A stretch of DNA of 64,000 nt from Entoloma clypeatum (taxonomy: Eukaryota; Basidiomycota; Agaricomycetes; Agaricales; Entolomataceae). Position numbers and translations under genes: made by a program. Below, piece by piece: positions 1-9,241 of this stretch (position 1 is the first letter of the stretch; each line of letters opens with the position of its first letter). The stretch is from positions 4,898,001-4,962,000 of the forward strand of contig OY751490.1 in NCBI GenBank assembly GCA_963565915.1, written 5' to 3'. The notes under the pieces are model-generated. The model did not search any database and was not told the origin of the DNA. It worked only from the letters and a program-made list of their open reading frames with translations.

Positions 1-158
1 TTAAACTGGCCACGGTCAGGTTCGGTTCGTGTTCGGCCCTTTTTCATCCGAACACGAACCCGAACAAAATGTTCAGGTTCGGGGCGAGGCCGAACATGAA
101 CCCGAACCTCAGGTTCGGTTTGGTTCAGGTTCGAACAAAATGTTCGGCCTGAAAACAA
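1..158. repeat. Subterminal-type word array (GGTTCGG/CCGAAC), cut by window edge
   Basis: The heptamer GGTTCGG and its complement recur in both orientations across this stretch, so it can fold back on itself extensively. The organisation matches the TAGTGTT termini elsewhere in the window, but the word differs. The stretch ends near CGGCCTGAAAACA, which resembles a degraded inverted terminus. No coding potential is seen. It is probably one end of an old hAT-type element; the outer end lies outside the window or is lost. Confidence 0.5.
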
Positions 159-349
159 GCAAAAGAGTCCTCATATGGATGTAACAAGCACCACATCAGC
201 AAACCCTGGGTGGGCTATGCAGCCCTGTGCAGGTCTATGCAGATTCTTGCAGGGCTGAAGTTCCAAAGACAAGGTATATGCTACATGCAGCTCTGCAAAA
301 GCTCTGTGCAGCTTCACTACCATCTTTTGCAGCTCTTCACACTTTCACT
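159..349. other. TGCAG-rich non-coding stretch
   Basis: No gene is seen. The pentamer TGCAG and its complement CTGCA recur many times between about 210 and 335, another short-word array. It ends at the 8-bp direct repeat CTTTCACT (342-349) that borders the next element. Confidence 0.35.
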
Positions 350-1134
350 CAAGGGGGTGTTGGAATGCGACTACAGCAACACATGTCGGACTTTTTTTTT
401 CGGCCTCGCTAGACCCCCCCCCCCCCACCCCCTCCTTCCTAATATAGTATGTTATGCCCACAAACATATATATTTCTGTGAAAAACATGAGATAAAATAA
501 AGGAAATACATGGCCCTCTTGCTCAATTACAAAATCGATAAGCGCAGGCGCGAGGCACCGCACCCACACCTCTGCCCGCAGCCGCCGCAGCGGCTCTGAG
601 CTCTTCTTTCCATGCACCGAGAGGCTCAGGGCGCACAGCGCCTCTTGGAGGTCAGGCAGCGACAAGGGCGTGCAGGAGGGCAAGCACCATTGATGTGCAT
701 TTGAAGCCGTGGATGTACGCACAGGCAGCGGAGAGCGTGGAGGTGGTCGGAGGTGGTCGGGGGCAGTGAGGGTGAGGGTGTTGAGGGAGTTGGCAATGGG
801 AACAGTGGGAACGGGAATGGGAATGACAAGGGAGCGCGGGCAGGATATGCAGTCCCGCAGCATGCCAGCATCTCAGTGTGGTTGTTGAGAAGGAGAAGAG
901 CCCGGGAGGGCATTGAGGAAGGTTGAGACAGAGCCGCAGGCCTGCAGGGGGCCTTCGAACGTGAGGCTCAGGGTGCGGAGACAGGGGGAGATGCCAGAGA
1001 GAAACTTGTGTGTTGCTGGGCATCCTGACTGCCGTTTTTGGCCAATTAATTTGGGTGTCAGACTTTTTTTTTTCACCCCCGAGGACCCCCCCCACCCATG
1101 TGTGTTGCCAGGATCGCGTTCCGACACCCCCTTG
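350..1134. mobile_element. 785-bp non-autonomous TIR element with 8-bp TSD
   Basis: The inverted ends CAAGGGGGTGTTGG (350) and its near-complement ending at 1134 continue as a diverged inverted match for about 40 bp (GGAAYGCGA, then CAACACA). A T-run followed by a C-run lies just inside each end. The direct repeat CTTTCACT occurs at 342-349 and 1135-1142. The TIR start CAAGG and the 8-bp duplication fit a hAT-like element, though other superfamilies with 8-bp duplications are possible. There is no transposase inside; the interior holds an LRR-like gene fragment on the minus strand. Confidence 0.65.
511..1010 (-). pseudogene. LRR / F-box-type gene fragment inside the TIR element
   Basis: The minus strand reads as leucine- and proline-rich segments with LxxLxL spacing, such as SPCLRTLSLTFEGPL and NSLNTLTLTA. 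This resembles the LRR part of basidiomycete F-box proteins. The readable segments fall in different frames, so it is broken. GC content is higher than in the flanks. No start, F-box or full repeat series is visible. It may be a captured gene fragment or simply the sequence the element inserted around. The family assignment is weak. Confidence 0.3.
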
Positions 1135-1278
1135 CTTTCACTCCATTCTTTCAGGCCTCCACAGATTCTGTACACCTTCATAGGCCTCCAGACTCTGTTA
1201 CAACTTACAGTCATAGAGCATTCCATTTTATCAATAATAATGTGTTTGAGAATTAAAAAAATATATTTTTGCGTGCTA

Positions 1279-1522
1279 CTGTACTATTTCGACCAACTGT
1301 TCATGCCTTGTGACGCGTGACACTGTGAACACTTCAAGGCAAGTGTTCACTGCTTATAAATATTACCTAAAATAGTAATTTTGATTGCATCTGAGGGTCT
1401 CGGAGGCAAAAAATCGGTCAAAATGGTCGATTTTGGAGGCCGGACGCGTGACACATGCCAAAAGTGTTCAGTTCACGACCCTCCGTGATGCGTGACATGA
1501 ACAGTTGGTCGAAATGGTACAG
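1279..1522. mobile_element. 244-bp MITE with TA target duplication
   Basis: Perfect-to-near inverted ends of about 25 bp start CTGTACTATTTCGACC on the left, with the complement ending at 1522. The element is bordered by TA at 1277-1278 and 1523-1524. There is no ORF, and the interior has further inverted words around GACGCGTGACA. Size, TA borders and long TIRs fit a Tc1/mariner-derived MITE. No autonomous partner with these ends is seen in the window. Confidence 0.7.
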
Positions 1523-1524
1523 TA

Positions 1525-1877
1525 TTACAACAGACAATGGAACAATATTATAATACGATGTATCTCTCCCTTGCGTGTCCATTGTACCTCTCTTCCCTCA
1601 CACTTCCCGCCTGCGCCACGCACATGCTGGCATTCCCCATGTCCCCCCACCCGCGCATCACAACTCTCCCTCACTTCCCCCTGGGCAGCGATTTTGACCG
1701 ACACATCGTACATCTCGTCCCTCACACCTCTTTCCCGGATATGGTCCCTTGCACCCTGCATCTTCCTGAGGGGCGTCTCCCGTGTTTCCATGCGTTTCTC
1801 ACGGCCCTCGCCTGCCCGTTGTCCCTCTCCCTCTTCGGCGTGTTGTCGTTCTCATCCCTGTCACTGCCCATCATCCA
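1525..1877. other. No gene recognised; pyrimidine-rich stretch
   Basis: The plus strand is C/T-rich and reads in two frames as leucine/serine/proline-rich peptides without domain support. It may be an old LRR-like gene remnant comparable to the one at 511-1010. It ends where an LTR fragment begins (1878). Confidence 0.25.
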
Positions 1878-2160
1878 TGTTATGCTTAACAAACTGTTCC
1901 AAGGTTCGGGCAGAGTATGCAGGAAGTGGAAAGGCGAAGAGCAATGTGATTGCTAAATCTAAGGAATGTAGCTATGGTACATGAGGTTTATATAGTACTG
2001 ACTATGAGTGGTAGCGAATGAGTCAGTAACTGTGGAAGGCAGTGCACATGAGTAATACTACTGCAGAGCTGAGTAAGGTTACTGCTGCGGAGCTGAGTAA
2101 AGCTACTGCGGACTGAGTCATTGTAAGGGCAACCACTTTCACTTTTCACTTTTCCATTTC
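1878..2160 (-). repeat. G1-type LTR fragment
   Basis: It begins TGTTATGCTTAACAAAC like the outer end of other minus-strand G1 LTRs, and follows them through the R region (TTGCTAAATCT) and the TATA region. It then diverges and lacks the far TAACA terminus. It is an old solo or truncated LTR of the G1 family. The complete G2 element inserted about 65 bp beyond its recognisable part. Confidence 0.75.
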
Positions 2161-2468
2161 CTTTCTTCATTTCCTTTCTATTCCACCATCTCCGACGTCC
2201 TCCGATCGTATCCGCTGCCTCCGACTGTTAAGAACTGATCGACAAAATGTCGGAGCTACGTCGGACGCGTCGGAAGGTCGGAGGGTCGGAGCGCGTGCAA
2301 TGTAGGGGCAAGGACTTGGCTTCAACTTGTGTGTTGCGCCCTCGCTAATACGTTGGTGTCCTTATTTCGGAGGATCGGAGGATCGGAGGTCGGAGGTCGG
2401 ACTCAAGTTAAGAGTCGGAAAGAGGACGGGAGGTATGATGTCGAATCTAAGTTGATATTCAAACTGAA

Positions 2469-4020
2469 ACCCAGACACATGACCGTCATGGTATGCGACG
2501 AGGATGACCCCTCCAAGCGTCCGTGGTACTCCCCGGAATTTATGTATAATCTTAAATCCCCCCTCGTTGATATCTGGGCATACCGTGCAAACGTGACTGT
2601 CCCCCTATCACCTTTTAATAACTACAACGAACCAGGGAAACGCGTCCTCGACCGATTCCCTGATCGCGTAATCCACGACATCACCCTTATCCGCGGCAAA
2701 ACCGCTAAGGACCGTGCCGAAGCCAGAAAGTCGCGCCTCATCACCCTCAACAAGGTGTTCGATGCCAACATCTGTTCCAACAAGTCCGCCGTCATTGTCA
2801 CTGACGCGGCCGTTCCCTCCCTTGCGTCGGGCCACCAAGCTGTTGCAGCTTGGGAAACCTGGCACATGGGGTACTCCATCAACAAAGACTGGGCAGCCGG
2901 CGGCCTCGCAGTCTCTGACGACACTGAAACCTTAGCTATCGGACACGGGTTCTCGAACCTGGTCAGTCTGTTAGGGGGTCTCTCTCAACTGGAAGAAATC
3001 CACATTTTCACCGACTCTGTCAACGCCATTAGGCGCGCCACAGACCCGGACCTCCACTCCTCGCAGGCAACTGCGCTCGCTATCATCAGTAACCTGATTC
3101 CTTGGTTTGAGGAACCCGGCCTGAAATCCAAGGTCTTCTTTCACCATGTCCCCGATTGCTCGGACCATGGCTTCGAACCCCACTGTGCAGTGCACGACTT
3201 CGCCTCCTCGATTCGCATTGAGTGTGGTGAGTCGGCCTCCAGATCCCTTGACTTCAACACAAAGCAGTTCACGGACGACATGCTCAGGGACTGGAACAGT
3301 CTGTACCAGTCCCCCAAGTATGTTGGCCGACACTATCAATTCCCGAGATCGTGCGTCAGACGCCAAGACCACGCTCGGGCCAAACATATGAAGCCGTCCC
3401 ACCTCAAGGGTGGTACATGGCTTAAGGATGTGGGTCACTCCCAATCCCTCACGGCTCAAATGGTCCGCGGCCTCACCAGCCACGCCCCAATTGGCCACTA
3501 TAGACATAGGTTCAACATTGGTGACAAAGTTGAACATTGCGACTGTGGTCCGGGGTCCGTCGAGGACTTCGCCCACGTTTTCTACAAATGTCTGCACCAC
3601 CCCACCAGGCCACCAGACATGCCCACCTTCTCGAGGAACACTCCCATCTGGGACGTCTTCGGGAAATTCATCATGGATAACCCAGGGGCTTTTGCCTTCC
3701 GGGATCGTCCATCGCCCAACACAACCGTTGGCGGTAGTTGCGTGGTAGCGCGCTGGGTTCAAAGGGGTGCAGCCCCCTCTGGCAAGCGAACACGATCGAA
3801 GGGTAAGAACCGCACAGGCGCTTCTTTGGTGGGTAGGGCGCAGACACCCCCCAGCGCCGTCAACGGCCAACCTCACAAGGTTGGAGTGATCTTGTATCGC
3901 GCAACCGAGTACTCGGGAGCGCATACTAACGCGTTTGTTTACAACAGACCCCCCCGTCCTGGCGCAAGGACTTATCAGCTCGACGGAGCTTTGCGCCGCT
4001 TGTTCTTCACGCGTACGTAG
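2469..4020 (+). CDS. LINE ORF2 C-terminal fragment (RNase H plus CCHC)
   Basis: This is an open frame of about 516 codons to TAG at 4018-4020. The RNase H core is visible as VIVTDAAVPS, then GGLAVSDDTE, then HIFTDSVNAIR and a late Asp. Downstream, HCDCGPGSVEDFAHVFYKC gives the Cys-x-Cys-x9-His-x4-Cys zinc-binding pattern found near the C-terminus of many LINE ORF2 proteins. No start codon belongs to the LINE itself. The frame happens to stay open upstream into the LTR (to 2329), which is a chance fusion. Not expected to be functional without its RT. Confidence 0.85.
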
Positions 4021-4119
4021 ATCCTCGGATCGATGTAGTTTACTCTACGTCAAGCGGACTGTACCCCTAGTATACCGCTATACAAATTGTTGACAAAAAA
4101 AAAAAAAAAAAAAAAAAAA
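2469..4119 (+). mobile_element. 5'-truncated LINE with poly(A) tail and 15-bp TSD
   Basis: The direct repeat GATATTCAAACTGAA flanks the insert at 2454-2468 and 4120-4134. The 3' end is a run of 25 A (4095-4119). Together these are the hallmark of target-primed reverse transcription. The only protein left is the C-terminal part of a LINE ORF2 (RNase H and zinc-binding segment). The reverse transcriptase and endonuclease are absent, so this is a 5'-truncated copy unable to move alone. Confidence 0.92.
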
Positions 4120-4376
4120 GATATTCAAACTGAAGCTAATACACGATTCTACATAAGTTTAAATACTATGTCGGAGGATGTGTGGCTTCGTCGGAGTCGG
4201 ATAACGAGTGGCTGTCGGAGATTCTTAACATAAGTAAAATGGTCGGATGTAAGTAATGTACGTAGTAACGAGATTCATAACAGTAAGTATGCATAATAAG
4301 TATTAGTCAAAATGTCGGAGGTGTCGGAGGTGTCGGGATTGGTCGGAAATCGTCGGAATGGATCGGAATGTAACAG

Positions 4377-4392
4377 TATTTCCCCCTTAGGG
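4377..4392 (-). promoter_or_regulatory. G2 3' polypurine tract
   Basis: On the minus strand CCCTAAGGGGGAAATA abuts the 3' LTR (boundary 4375/4376). This is the expected primer for plus-strand DNA synthesis. Confidence 0.8.
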
Positions 4393-4541
4393 CCGAACCC
4401 ATGAGGCCTAAGGACCTAGGTGGTCGGTGCGCGTGAACTGTGTCATGTGATGCGTTGGTTGAAAATACCGTCTGAGTGGTTTTTTTTTCTTGTTCCCCCA
4501 TTCTCTTTTCGTTTTTAACTCTTCCGAAAATAAACCTCAAT

Positions 4542-5502
4542 ATGTCGGCATCCGATTTTCAAAAGGAGATGGAGGCGCTGCAGGCTAAGCTCGCGGAGGT
4601 GGAGGCGAAAAAGCGAGCAGCGGAGGAGGAGGCTGCGAGGAAGGCTGAGGAGGAGCGGAGAGCGGAGGAAGAGAGGGCTGCGGAGGCGGCGCGGTTAGCG
4701 GAGGAGATGCGGGTAGCGGAGGAGATGCGTCGGGGGTTGGAGCTGGCGGCTCAGAAAAGGGCCGATGAAGTGGCCGCTGCGCAAGGCGCATCGAGCAAGG
4801 GGTCGGGGGAGCCGCAGGCGGAGAAGAAGAAGAAGAAGACGACGAAGAAGAGGAAGGTGGAGGAAGTGTCGGCGATGGTCGGAGAGGGGTCGGGAGTCGG
4901 GGTCGGGGTCGGCACCTGTGATAGGTGCATTGTGAAGGGCGTCGAATGCGAACACAATGAGTAAGTCCCTCTTTGGTTCGTCTCTTCTGTTTTAACCTTG
5001 TGTTTTTAGGAATAAGTCGTCCTGCAAAGGATGTATCAAAGACAAGAAGAAGTGCGAGGTCGGAGCGTCGGAGGGGAAGTCGGAGGTGAAGCGCACGGTG
5101 AAGGTGAAGGGAAAAGGGAAAGCGACAGAGGTCGGAGGGTCGGAGTCGGAGGTGACGCTGTTGAGCGTCTTGAAGGAGATTTTGGTGGAGACGAGGCAGA
5201 TCCGAAGACTGCTCTCAGCAGTTGAAGGAACTGTCAACATTGCATACGTGCCAGAGGAAGTGGAGGAATCGGAGTCGGAGTCGGAGGGATCGGGGAAGTC
5301 GGAGGTGAATGAGGAGATAGAGGAGTTGAGCCTGGAGCAGAGGCTGGTGAAGAAGATCAAGCAAGACATGTTGAATCGGAAGAGGTTGGATATGCCGGAG
5401 CAGTCCGACATGGACATATCGGACGAGTCGGAGAAGGCGGAGTCGGAGGGGGAGTCGGACAAGGAGGAGGGTCCGTCCAACAAGAAACAACGTACTAAGT
5501 AG
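4542..5502 (+). CDS. Antisense two-exon coiled-coil / Zn2Cys6-type protein carried by G2
   Basis: Exon 1 is 4542-4960, the GT-AG intron 4961-5009 (49 nt), and exon 2 5010-5502, giving 303 residues. The start is the ATG in CAATATGTCGG. Residues about 5-100 form a charged Ala/Glu/Arg coiled coil, followed by a Lys-rich basic patch. The cysteines, CDRC-x6-C before the splice junction and C-x2-C-x6-C after it, give the spacing C-x2-C-x6-C-x8-C-x2-C-x6-C, which matches the fungal Zn2Cys6 binuclear cluster. The C-terminus is Ser/Glu-rich and acidic. It lies inside a retrotransposon, opposite to gag-pol and convergent with pol (28-bp gap). The role is unknown; DNA binding or regulation of the element is an inference. 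Confidence 0.78.
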
Positions 5503-5530
5503 ATAGTAATAGTACTTGTTTTTTCTTGTT

Positions 5531-8500
5531 TCAGAGCGATGTGAGCGGACCCGGTTTGTCGGGATAAGCGGAGTGAAAGTCGGAGACAAGCTCGGGGGCG
5601 TTTTCCAATTCATTGGCTGGTAGCCAAGAGAATTCTTCATCAGTGTTTTCATATCCTAACCAACGGACGAAATATAGTAGCTTGCAGCTACGTCGTCGGT
5701 CGATCTTTGAGTCGACTATTTCAGCGATCTCGTACTCAAGTTCTCCGTCAATGTCAATCGGAGGAGGCGGAGGTTGGGTCCGATTCGGAATGGTGTTCGG
5801 AGTTGCGGGTTCAAGCATGGAGACGTGGTAGACGGGGTGAACACCGCGGAATGTGTCGGGGAGTCGGAGGGTAAAGGAGTGTGTGCCGGGTTGTGCAATG
5901 ATCTCGTATGGTCCCAAGTACTTTTCTGAGAGTTTCTTGGATGGGTGTGTTGTGCGGAAGAACTGTGCTTTGACGAAAACCTGTTGTCCGACAGAAAATG
6001 TCGGAGGTGCGATCCGATTATTGTCGGAGGACTTCTGGTAATGTCGTTGAGCGTCGGAGATGGTGGCTTTCAGTTCTTGGTGAAGTTCGTCTAAGTCGGT
6101 CACGAAGGATCGGGCTCGGGAAGAGGCGAGGTCTCGTTCCGGGTGAACAGTAATGTTCGGATGGTAACCCTTGTTAGCAAAGAAGGGAGATATGCCAGTG
6201 GTAGCACTAGGTGCGTTGTTGTACGCGAACTCCGCAATCGGAAGGAGAGCGGACCAGTTGTCCTGTTGGTAGTTGCAGAATATCCGCAAGTACTGTTCGA
6301 GGGTCTGGTTAGTGCGTTCGGTTTGGCCATCGCCTTCGGGGTGGTAACCGGAGGTGAAGTGGAGGGTCATGTTTAGAGCCTTTCCGAGAGATCGGAAGAA
6401 TCGGGAGACGAATTCGGGGCCGCGGTCGGAGGTGACATGTTCGGGGACGCCGTGTTTAGAGAAGACGTGTAGTACGAAAAGTACGGCAAGGTCTTCGGAG
6501 GTGCAATGAATTGTTGTCGGAATGAAAATACTTTGTTTCGTTAATCGGTCAACGATAACGAGGATTGAATCAAAGTTGTCGGAGGTCGGAAGGGTCTCGA
6601 TGAAATCCATTGAGATAGAATTCCAAGGACGTTCAGGGATCGGAAGCTGTTTGAGTAGGCCGTAAGGCTTGTGTCTTTGTGGCTTCGATCGCATGCAAGT
6701 GGTACATGACTTGCAATAGTGTTTAACGAAATCTCGTATTCCGGGCCAGGTATAATCACGCTGAATGAGACTGAGTGTCTTGTTCTGACCTGGGTGTCCA
6801 GCAAGCATATGATCGTGCTTGTGCTGTAGGACTCGGAGTCGGAGGTCGTCGGAGTCGGGAACGTATATCCGATCGTCATGTCGGAGGAAACCATCGGGGT
6901 CGAGAGACCAGCGGGGTTTAGGATCTTTAGAAAGAGTGTTGTAAAGAGTGTCGGAAGGGAGTGCTGTGAGTATGTCGTGGTGAAGCTTTTCTGTGTCCAT
7001 GATAATGGTTGCACGGAGGACGGGCTCAAGGAGTTGAGTCGCGCGAACTGAAGCGGAGAGCTGTTCTTGCGAAAAGACTGGTCGGAGGTTGGTCGGATTG
7101 ATGTCGACGTAGTCGCTATTTCCCCCTTTAGGGTAGACATCCCAACGTCTAGTTAGAGAGTCAGGTTTAGTTCCCAATCGGCCGGGGCGGAATCGGATGA
7201 CGAGGTTGAACTGAGAAAGGTATTCCGACCATCGGACTTGTCGGCATGAAAGAACTTTGGTGGTGGCAAAATACTCGAGATTTTTGTGGTCGGTAACGAC
7301 GTCAATCGGAGTACCGGAGCCTTCGAGGTAATGGCGCCAAATTTTAAACGCTTCGTAGATGGCAAGAAGTTCCTTATCGTGGGTGTCATAGTTTACTTCG
7401 GGGGCCGTGAAGGTGCGGGAATGGAATGCGACGGGGTGGACTTCATTGTCGGAGGTGACTATCGACAGAATAGCCGCTAGGGCATAGTCGGATGCGTCGG
7501 TTTCGACAATTATCGGAGAGTCGGGAATCCAGTGTGTCAGGATCGGAGCGGTGGTAAATGCCTTTTTCAGGTCATTAAAAGCGGTTCGAGCGTCGTCGGA
7601 GAACAGCCAAGTGGCATGTTTCCTGGTTAAACGAGTGAGTGGAATAGTGATGTTGGAATAGAATGGAATGAAACGTCGGTAAAAGTTTGCAAAACCTAAA
7701 AAGGACTGGACGTCCTTCACTCTGCGCGGTTCAGGCCAATCCTGAATAATCTTGACTTTCGCTTCCGACATTTTGAGTCCGTCGGGAGAAAGGATAAATC
7801 CAAGATATTCTACAGTTTCGGCAGAGAAGTCGCACTTGTCGGCGCGGGCGTAAAGACCATGTTGTCGGAGTCGTCGGAGGACTTCTCGGACATGTTTTTT
7901 GTGTTCCTCGGGGTTGTCGGAGTAAATCAGGATGTCGTCGAGGTAAACGGTAACGCAGTTGTCCAGAAGGTCGGAGAAGATGTCGTTCATAAAACGTTGA
8001 AAGGCTGCAGGTGCGTTAGACAATCCGAATGGCATGACTAACCATTCAAATGATCCATAGCGAGTGCGGAATGCAGTTTTCCATTCGTCACCTTCAGCGA
8101 TGCGGACTAGGTGGTATGCGTGTCGGAGGTCTATGGTGGTATAAACGCGTGCTTTTCCGGCAGTGGCTAAGAGGTCGGAGATGAGCGGAAGTGGGTATCG
8201 GTCCTTCTTCGTGATTTTGTTCAGGCCTCGGTAGTCGACGCATAGTCGGAGTGATCCATCTTTCTTTCGGACGAAGAGGATCGGAGCGCCGTGAGGTGAA
8301 CTAGAAGGTTTGATGAAACCGATATTGAGGTGCTCGTCGATGAAGTCTCGGAGGGATCCAAGTTCGGATTGCGAGAGTGAGTACATCGGACCAATCGGAG
8401 GGGAAGTACCTTCCTCCAAATTGATCTTGAGGTCGTAGGGTCGGTGGGGTGCAAGGGTGTCGGCTTTTTTCTTACTGAATACATCAGCAAAATCGTGGTA

Positions 8501-9241
8501 TTCCTCGGGTATGCCAGAGAGATCGGGAGCGTCGTCGGAGACGGACGCGGAATTGGCGGAGATGTCGGAGAGGTGAACGCGGAAAGCGTATGCCTCAGGA
8601 GCTTTACATGCATGGAGATATGCGGCTGCATTGACCATGGTAATCTGTGGCGGGTCGGAGGTGTTCGGAGTGAGCGGATCGGAGGTGCCCATCGGAGAGG
8701 GCGGACACTGCAGAGGTGGCGGAGCTGCCTCAGCAGTCGACGTCGGAGTCGGACTCGGAGTGTCGGGTAACGTAGAACGGAATAAGATACTGCCCAATAC
8801 CCAGTCAATCAACGGATTGTAGCGGGTGAGCCAGTTGTGTCCTAGAACCAAATTACAAGACGAATCGAGGGTTGTCACGTAAAACGCGACGGTCAGAAGT
8901 TCACCGGAAGGAAATCGGAGAGGAAGATCGATAGATTGTGTGATATAAGTATTTGAAGAACCGTCAAAAAGTTTCAAAACCATAGGTGAAGGAATCGGAG
9001 TCGGAGATAAGTTTAAAGAAGAAATAAATCTGGTATCTGCGAAGCAATGTGTAGAACCAGAATCAATAAGAGTCTTTATCGGAAGAGAATCGGAAAAGGT
9101 CGGAGATATCAAATCAATACATAGAGAGTTCGGATTTGAGAGAGCGGACACATTGAGTCGGAGGGTTTCCAAAGGTGCACGAAAGGAGTCAACGCAATCC
9201 CCAGTACGTGCTGGAATCTGAGGACTGCTTACTATTTTTTT
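5531..9241 (-). CDS. pol: G2 Pol polyprotein (PR-RT-RH-IN-chromodomain)
   Basis: This is an open frame of more than 1213 residues, entered by -1 frameshifting at the end of gag (the frame is open from 9241; there is no ATG). Counting from 9172: aspartic protease DSGST (residue 37), reverse transcriptase with YLDD (about 409), RNase H ETDASDYA (about 556), integrase His2-Cys2 zinc finger (about 785-830), DDE residues in SMDF, SDRGPEF and GQTERTNQ (about 857, 916, 950), and a C-terminal chromodomain (about 1145-1205, YFVRWLGYENTDEEFSW). All motifs are intact. This is the order of a Ty3 chromovirus. The chromodomain would target integration to marked chromatin. Confidence 0.95.
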   Translation of the reverse strand, partial: KKIVSSPQIPARTGDCVDSFRAPLETLRLNVSALSNPNSLCIDLISPTFSDSLPIKTLIDSGSTHCFADTRFISSLNLSPTPIPSPMVLKLFDGSSNTYITQSIDLPLRFPSGELLTVAFYVTTLDSSCNLVLGHNWLTRYNPLIDWVLGSILFRSTLPDTPSPTPTSTAEAAPPPLQCPPSPMGTSDPLTPNTSDPPQITMVNAAAYLHACKAPEAYAFRVHLSDISANSASVSDDAPDLSGIPEEYHDFADVFSKKKADTLAPHRPYDLKINLEEGTSPPIGPMYSLSQSELGSLRDFIDEHLNIGFIKPSSSPHGAPILFVRKKDGSLRLCVDYRGLNKITKKDRYPLPLISDLLATAGKARVYTTIDLRHAYHLVRIAEGDEWKTAFRTRYGSFEWLVMPFGLSNAPAAFQRFMNDIFSDLLDNCVTVYLDDILIYSDNPEEHKKHVREVLRRLRQHGLYARADKCDFSAETVEYLGFILSPDGLKMSEAKVKIIQDWPEPRRVKDVQSFLGFANFYRRFIPFYSNITIPLTRLTRKHATWLFSDDARTAFNDLKKAFTTAPILTHWIPDSPIIVETDASDYALAAILSIVTSDNEVHPVAFHSRTFTAPEVNYDTHDKELLAIYEAFKIWRHYLEGSGTPIDVVTDHKNLEYFATTKVLSCRQVRWSEYLSQFNLVIRFRPGRLGTKPDSLTRRWDVYPKGGNSDYVDINPTNLRPVFSQEQLSASVRATQLLEPVLRATIIMDTEKLHHDILTALPSDTLYNTLSKDPKPRWSLDPDGFLRHDDRIYVPDSDDLRLRVLQHKHDHMLAGHPGQNKTLSLIQRDYTWPGIRDFVKHYCKSCTTCMRSKPQRHKPYGLLKQLPIPERPWNSISMDFIETLPTSDNFDSILVIVDRLTKQSIFIPTTIHCTSEDLAVLFVLHVFSKHGVPEHVTSDRGPEFVSRFFRSLGKALNMTLHFTSGYHPEGDGQTERTNQTLEQYLRIFCNYQQDNWSALLPIAEFAYNNAPSATTGISPFFANKGYHPNITVHPERDLASSRARSFVTDLDELHQELKATISDAQRHYQKSSDNNRIAPPTFSVGQQVFVKAQFFRTTHPSKKLSEKYLGPYEIIAQPGTHSFTLRLPDTFRGVHPVYHVSMLEPATPNTIPNRTQPPPPPIDIDGELEYEIAEIVDSKIDRRRSCKLLYFVRWLGYENTDEEFSWLPANELENAPELVSDFHSAYPDKPGPLTSL
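7117..7133 (-). promoter_or_regulatory. Candidate central polypurine tract in G2 pol
   Basis: On the minus strand CCCTAAAGGGGGAAATA is a one-base-longer copy of the 3' PPT at 4377-4392. It lies near the middle of the internal region, in the linker between RNase H and integrase (codons for YPKGGNS). Confidence 0.55.

Larger units (their letters stand above)
2226..4375 (-). repeat. G2 3' LTR, interrupted by a LINE
   Basis: It matches the 483-bp LTR at 10505-10987, apart from a 1651-bp insertion (2469-4119) plus a 15-bp target duplication. On the minus strand it begins TGTTACATTCC and ends TTAACA. The words TCGGAG and GTCGG are very frequent. Confidence 0.9.

Noticed and set aside
2329..2468. 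N-terminal extension of the LINE frame into the LTR (start at 2329)
   Set aside because: This part is G2 LTR sequence, also present at 10605-10744; the fusion is accidental.
4090..4119. A-run as a simple repeat or terminator
   Set aside because: It is the 3' tail of the LINE, directly followed by the second copy of the 15-bp duplication.
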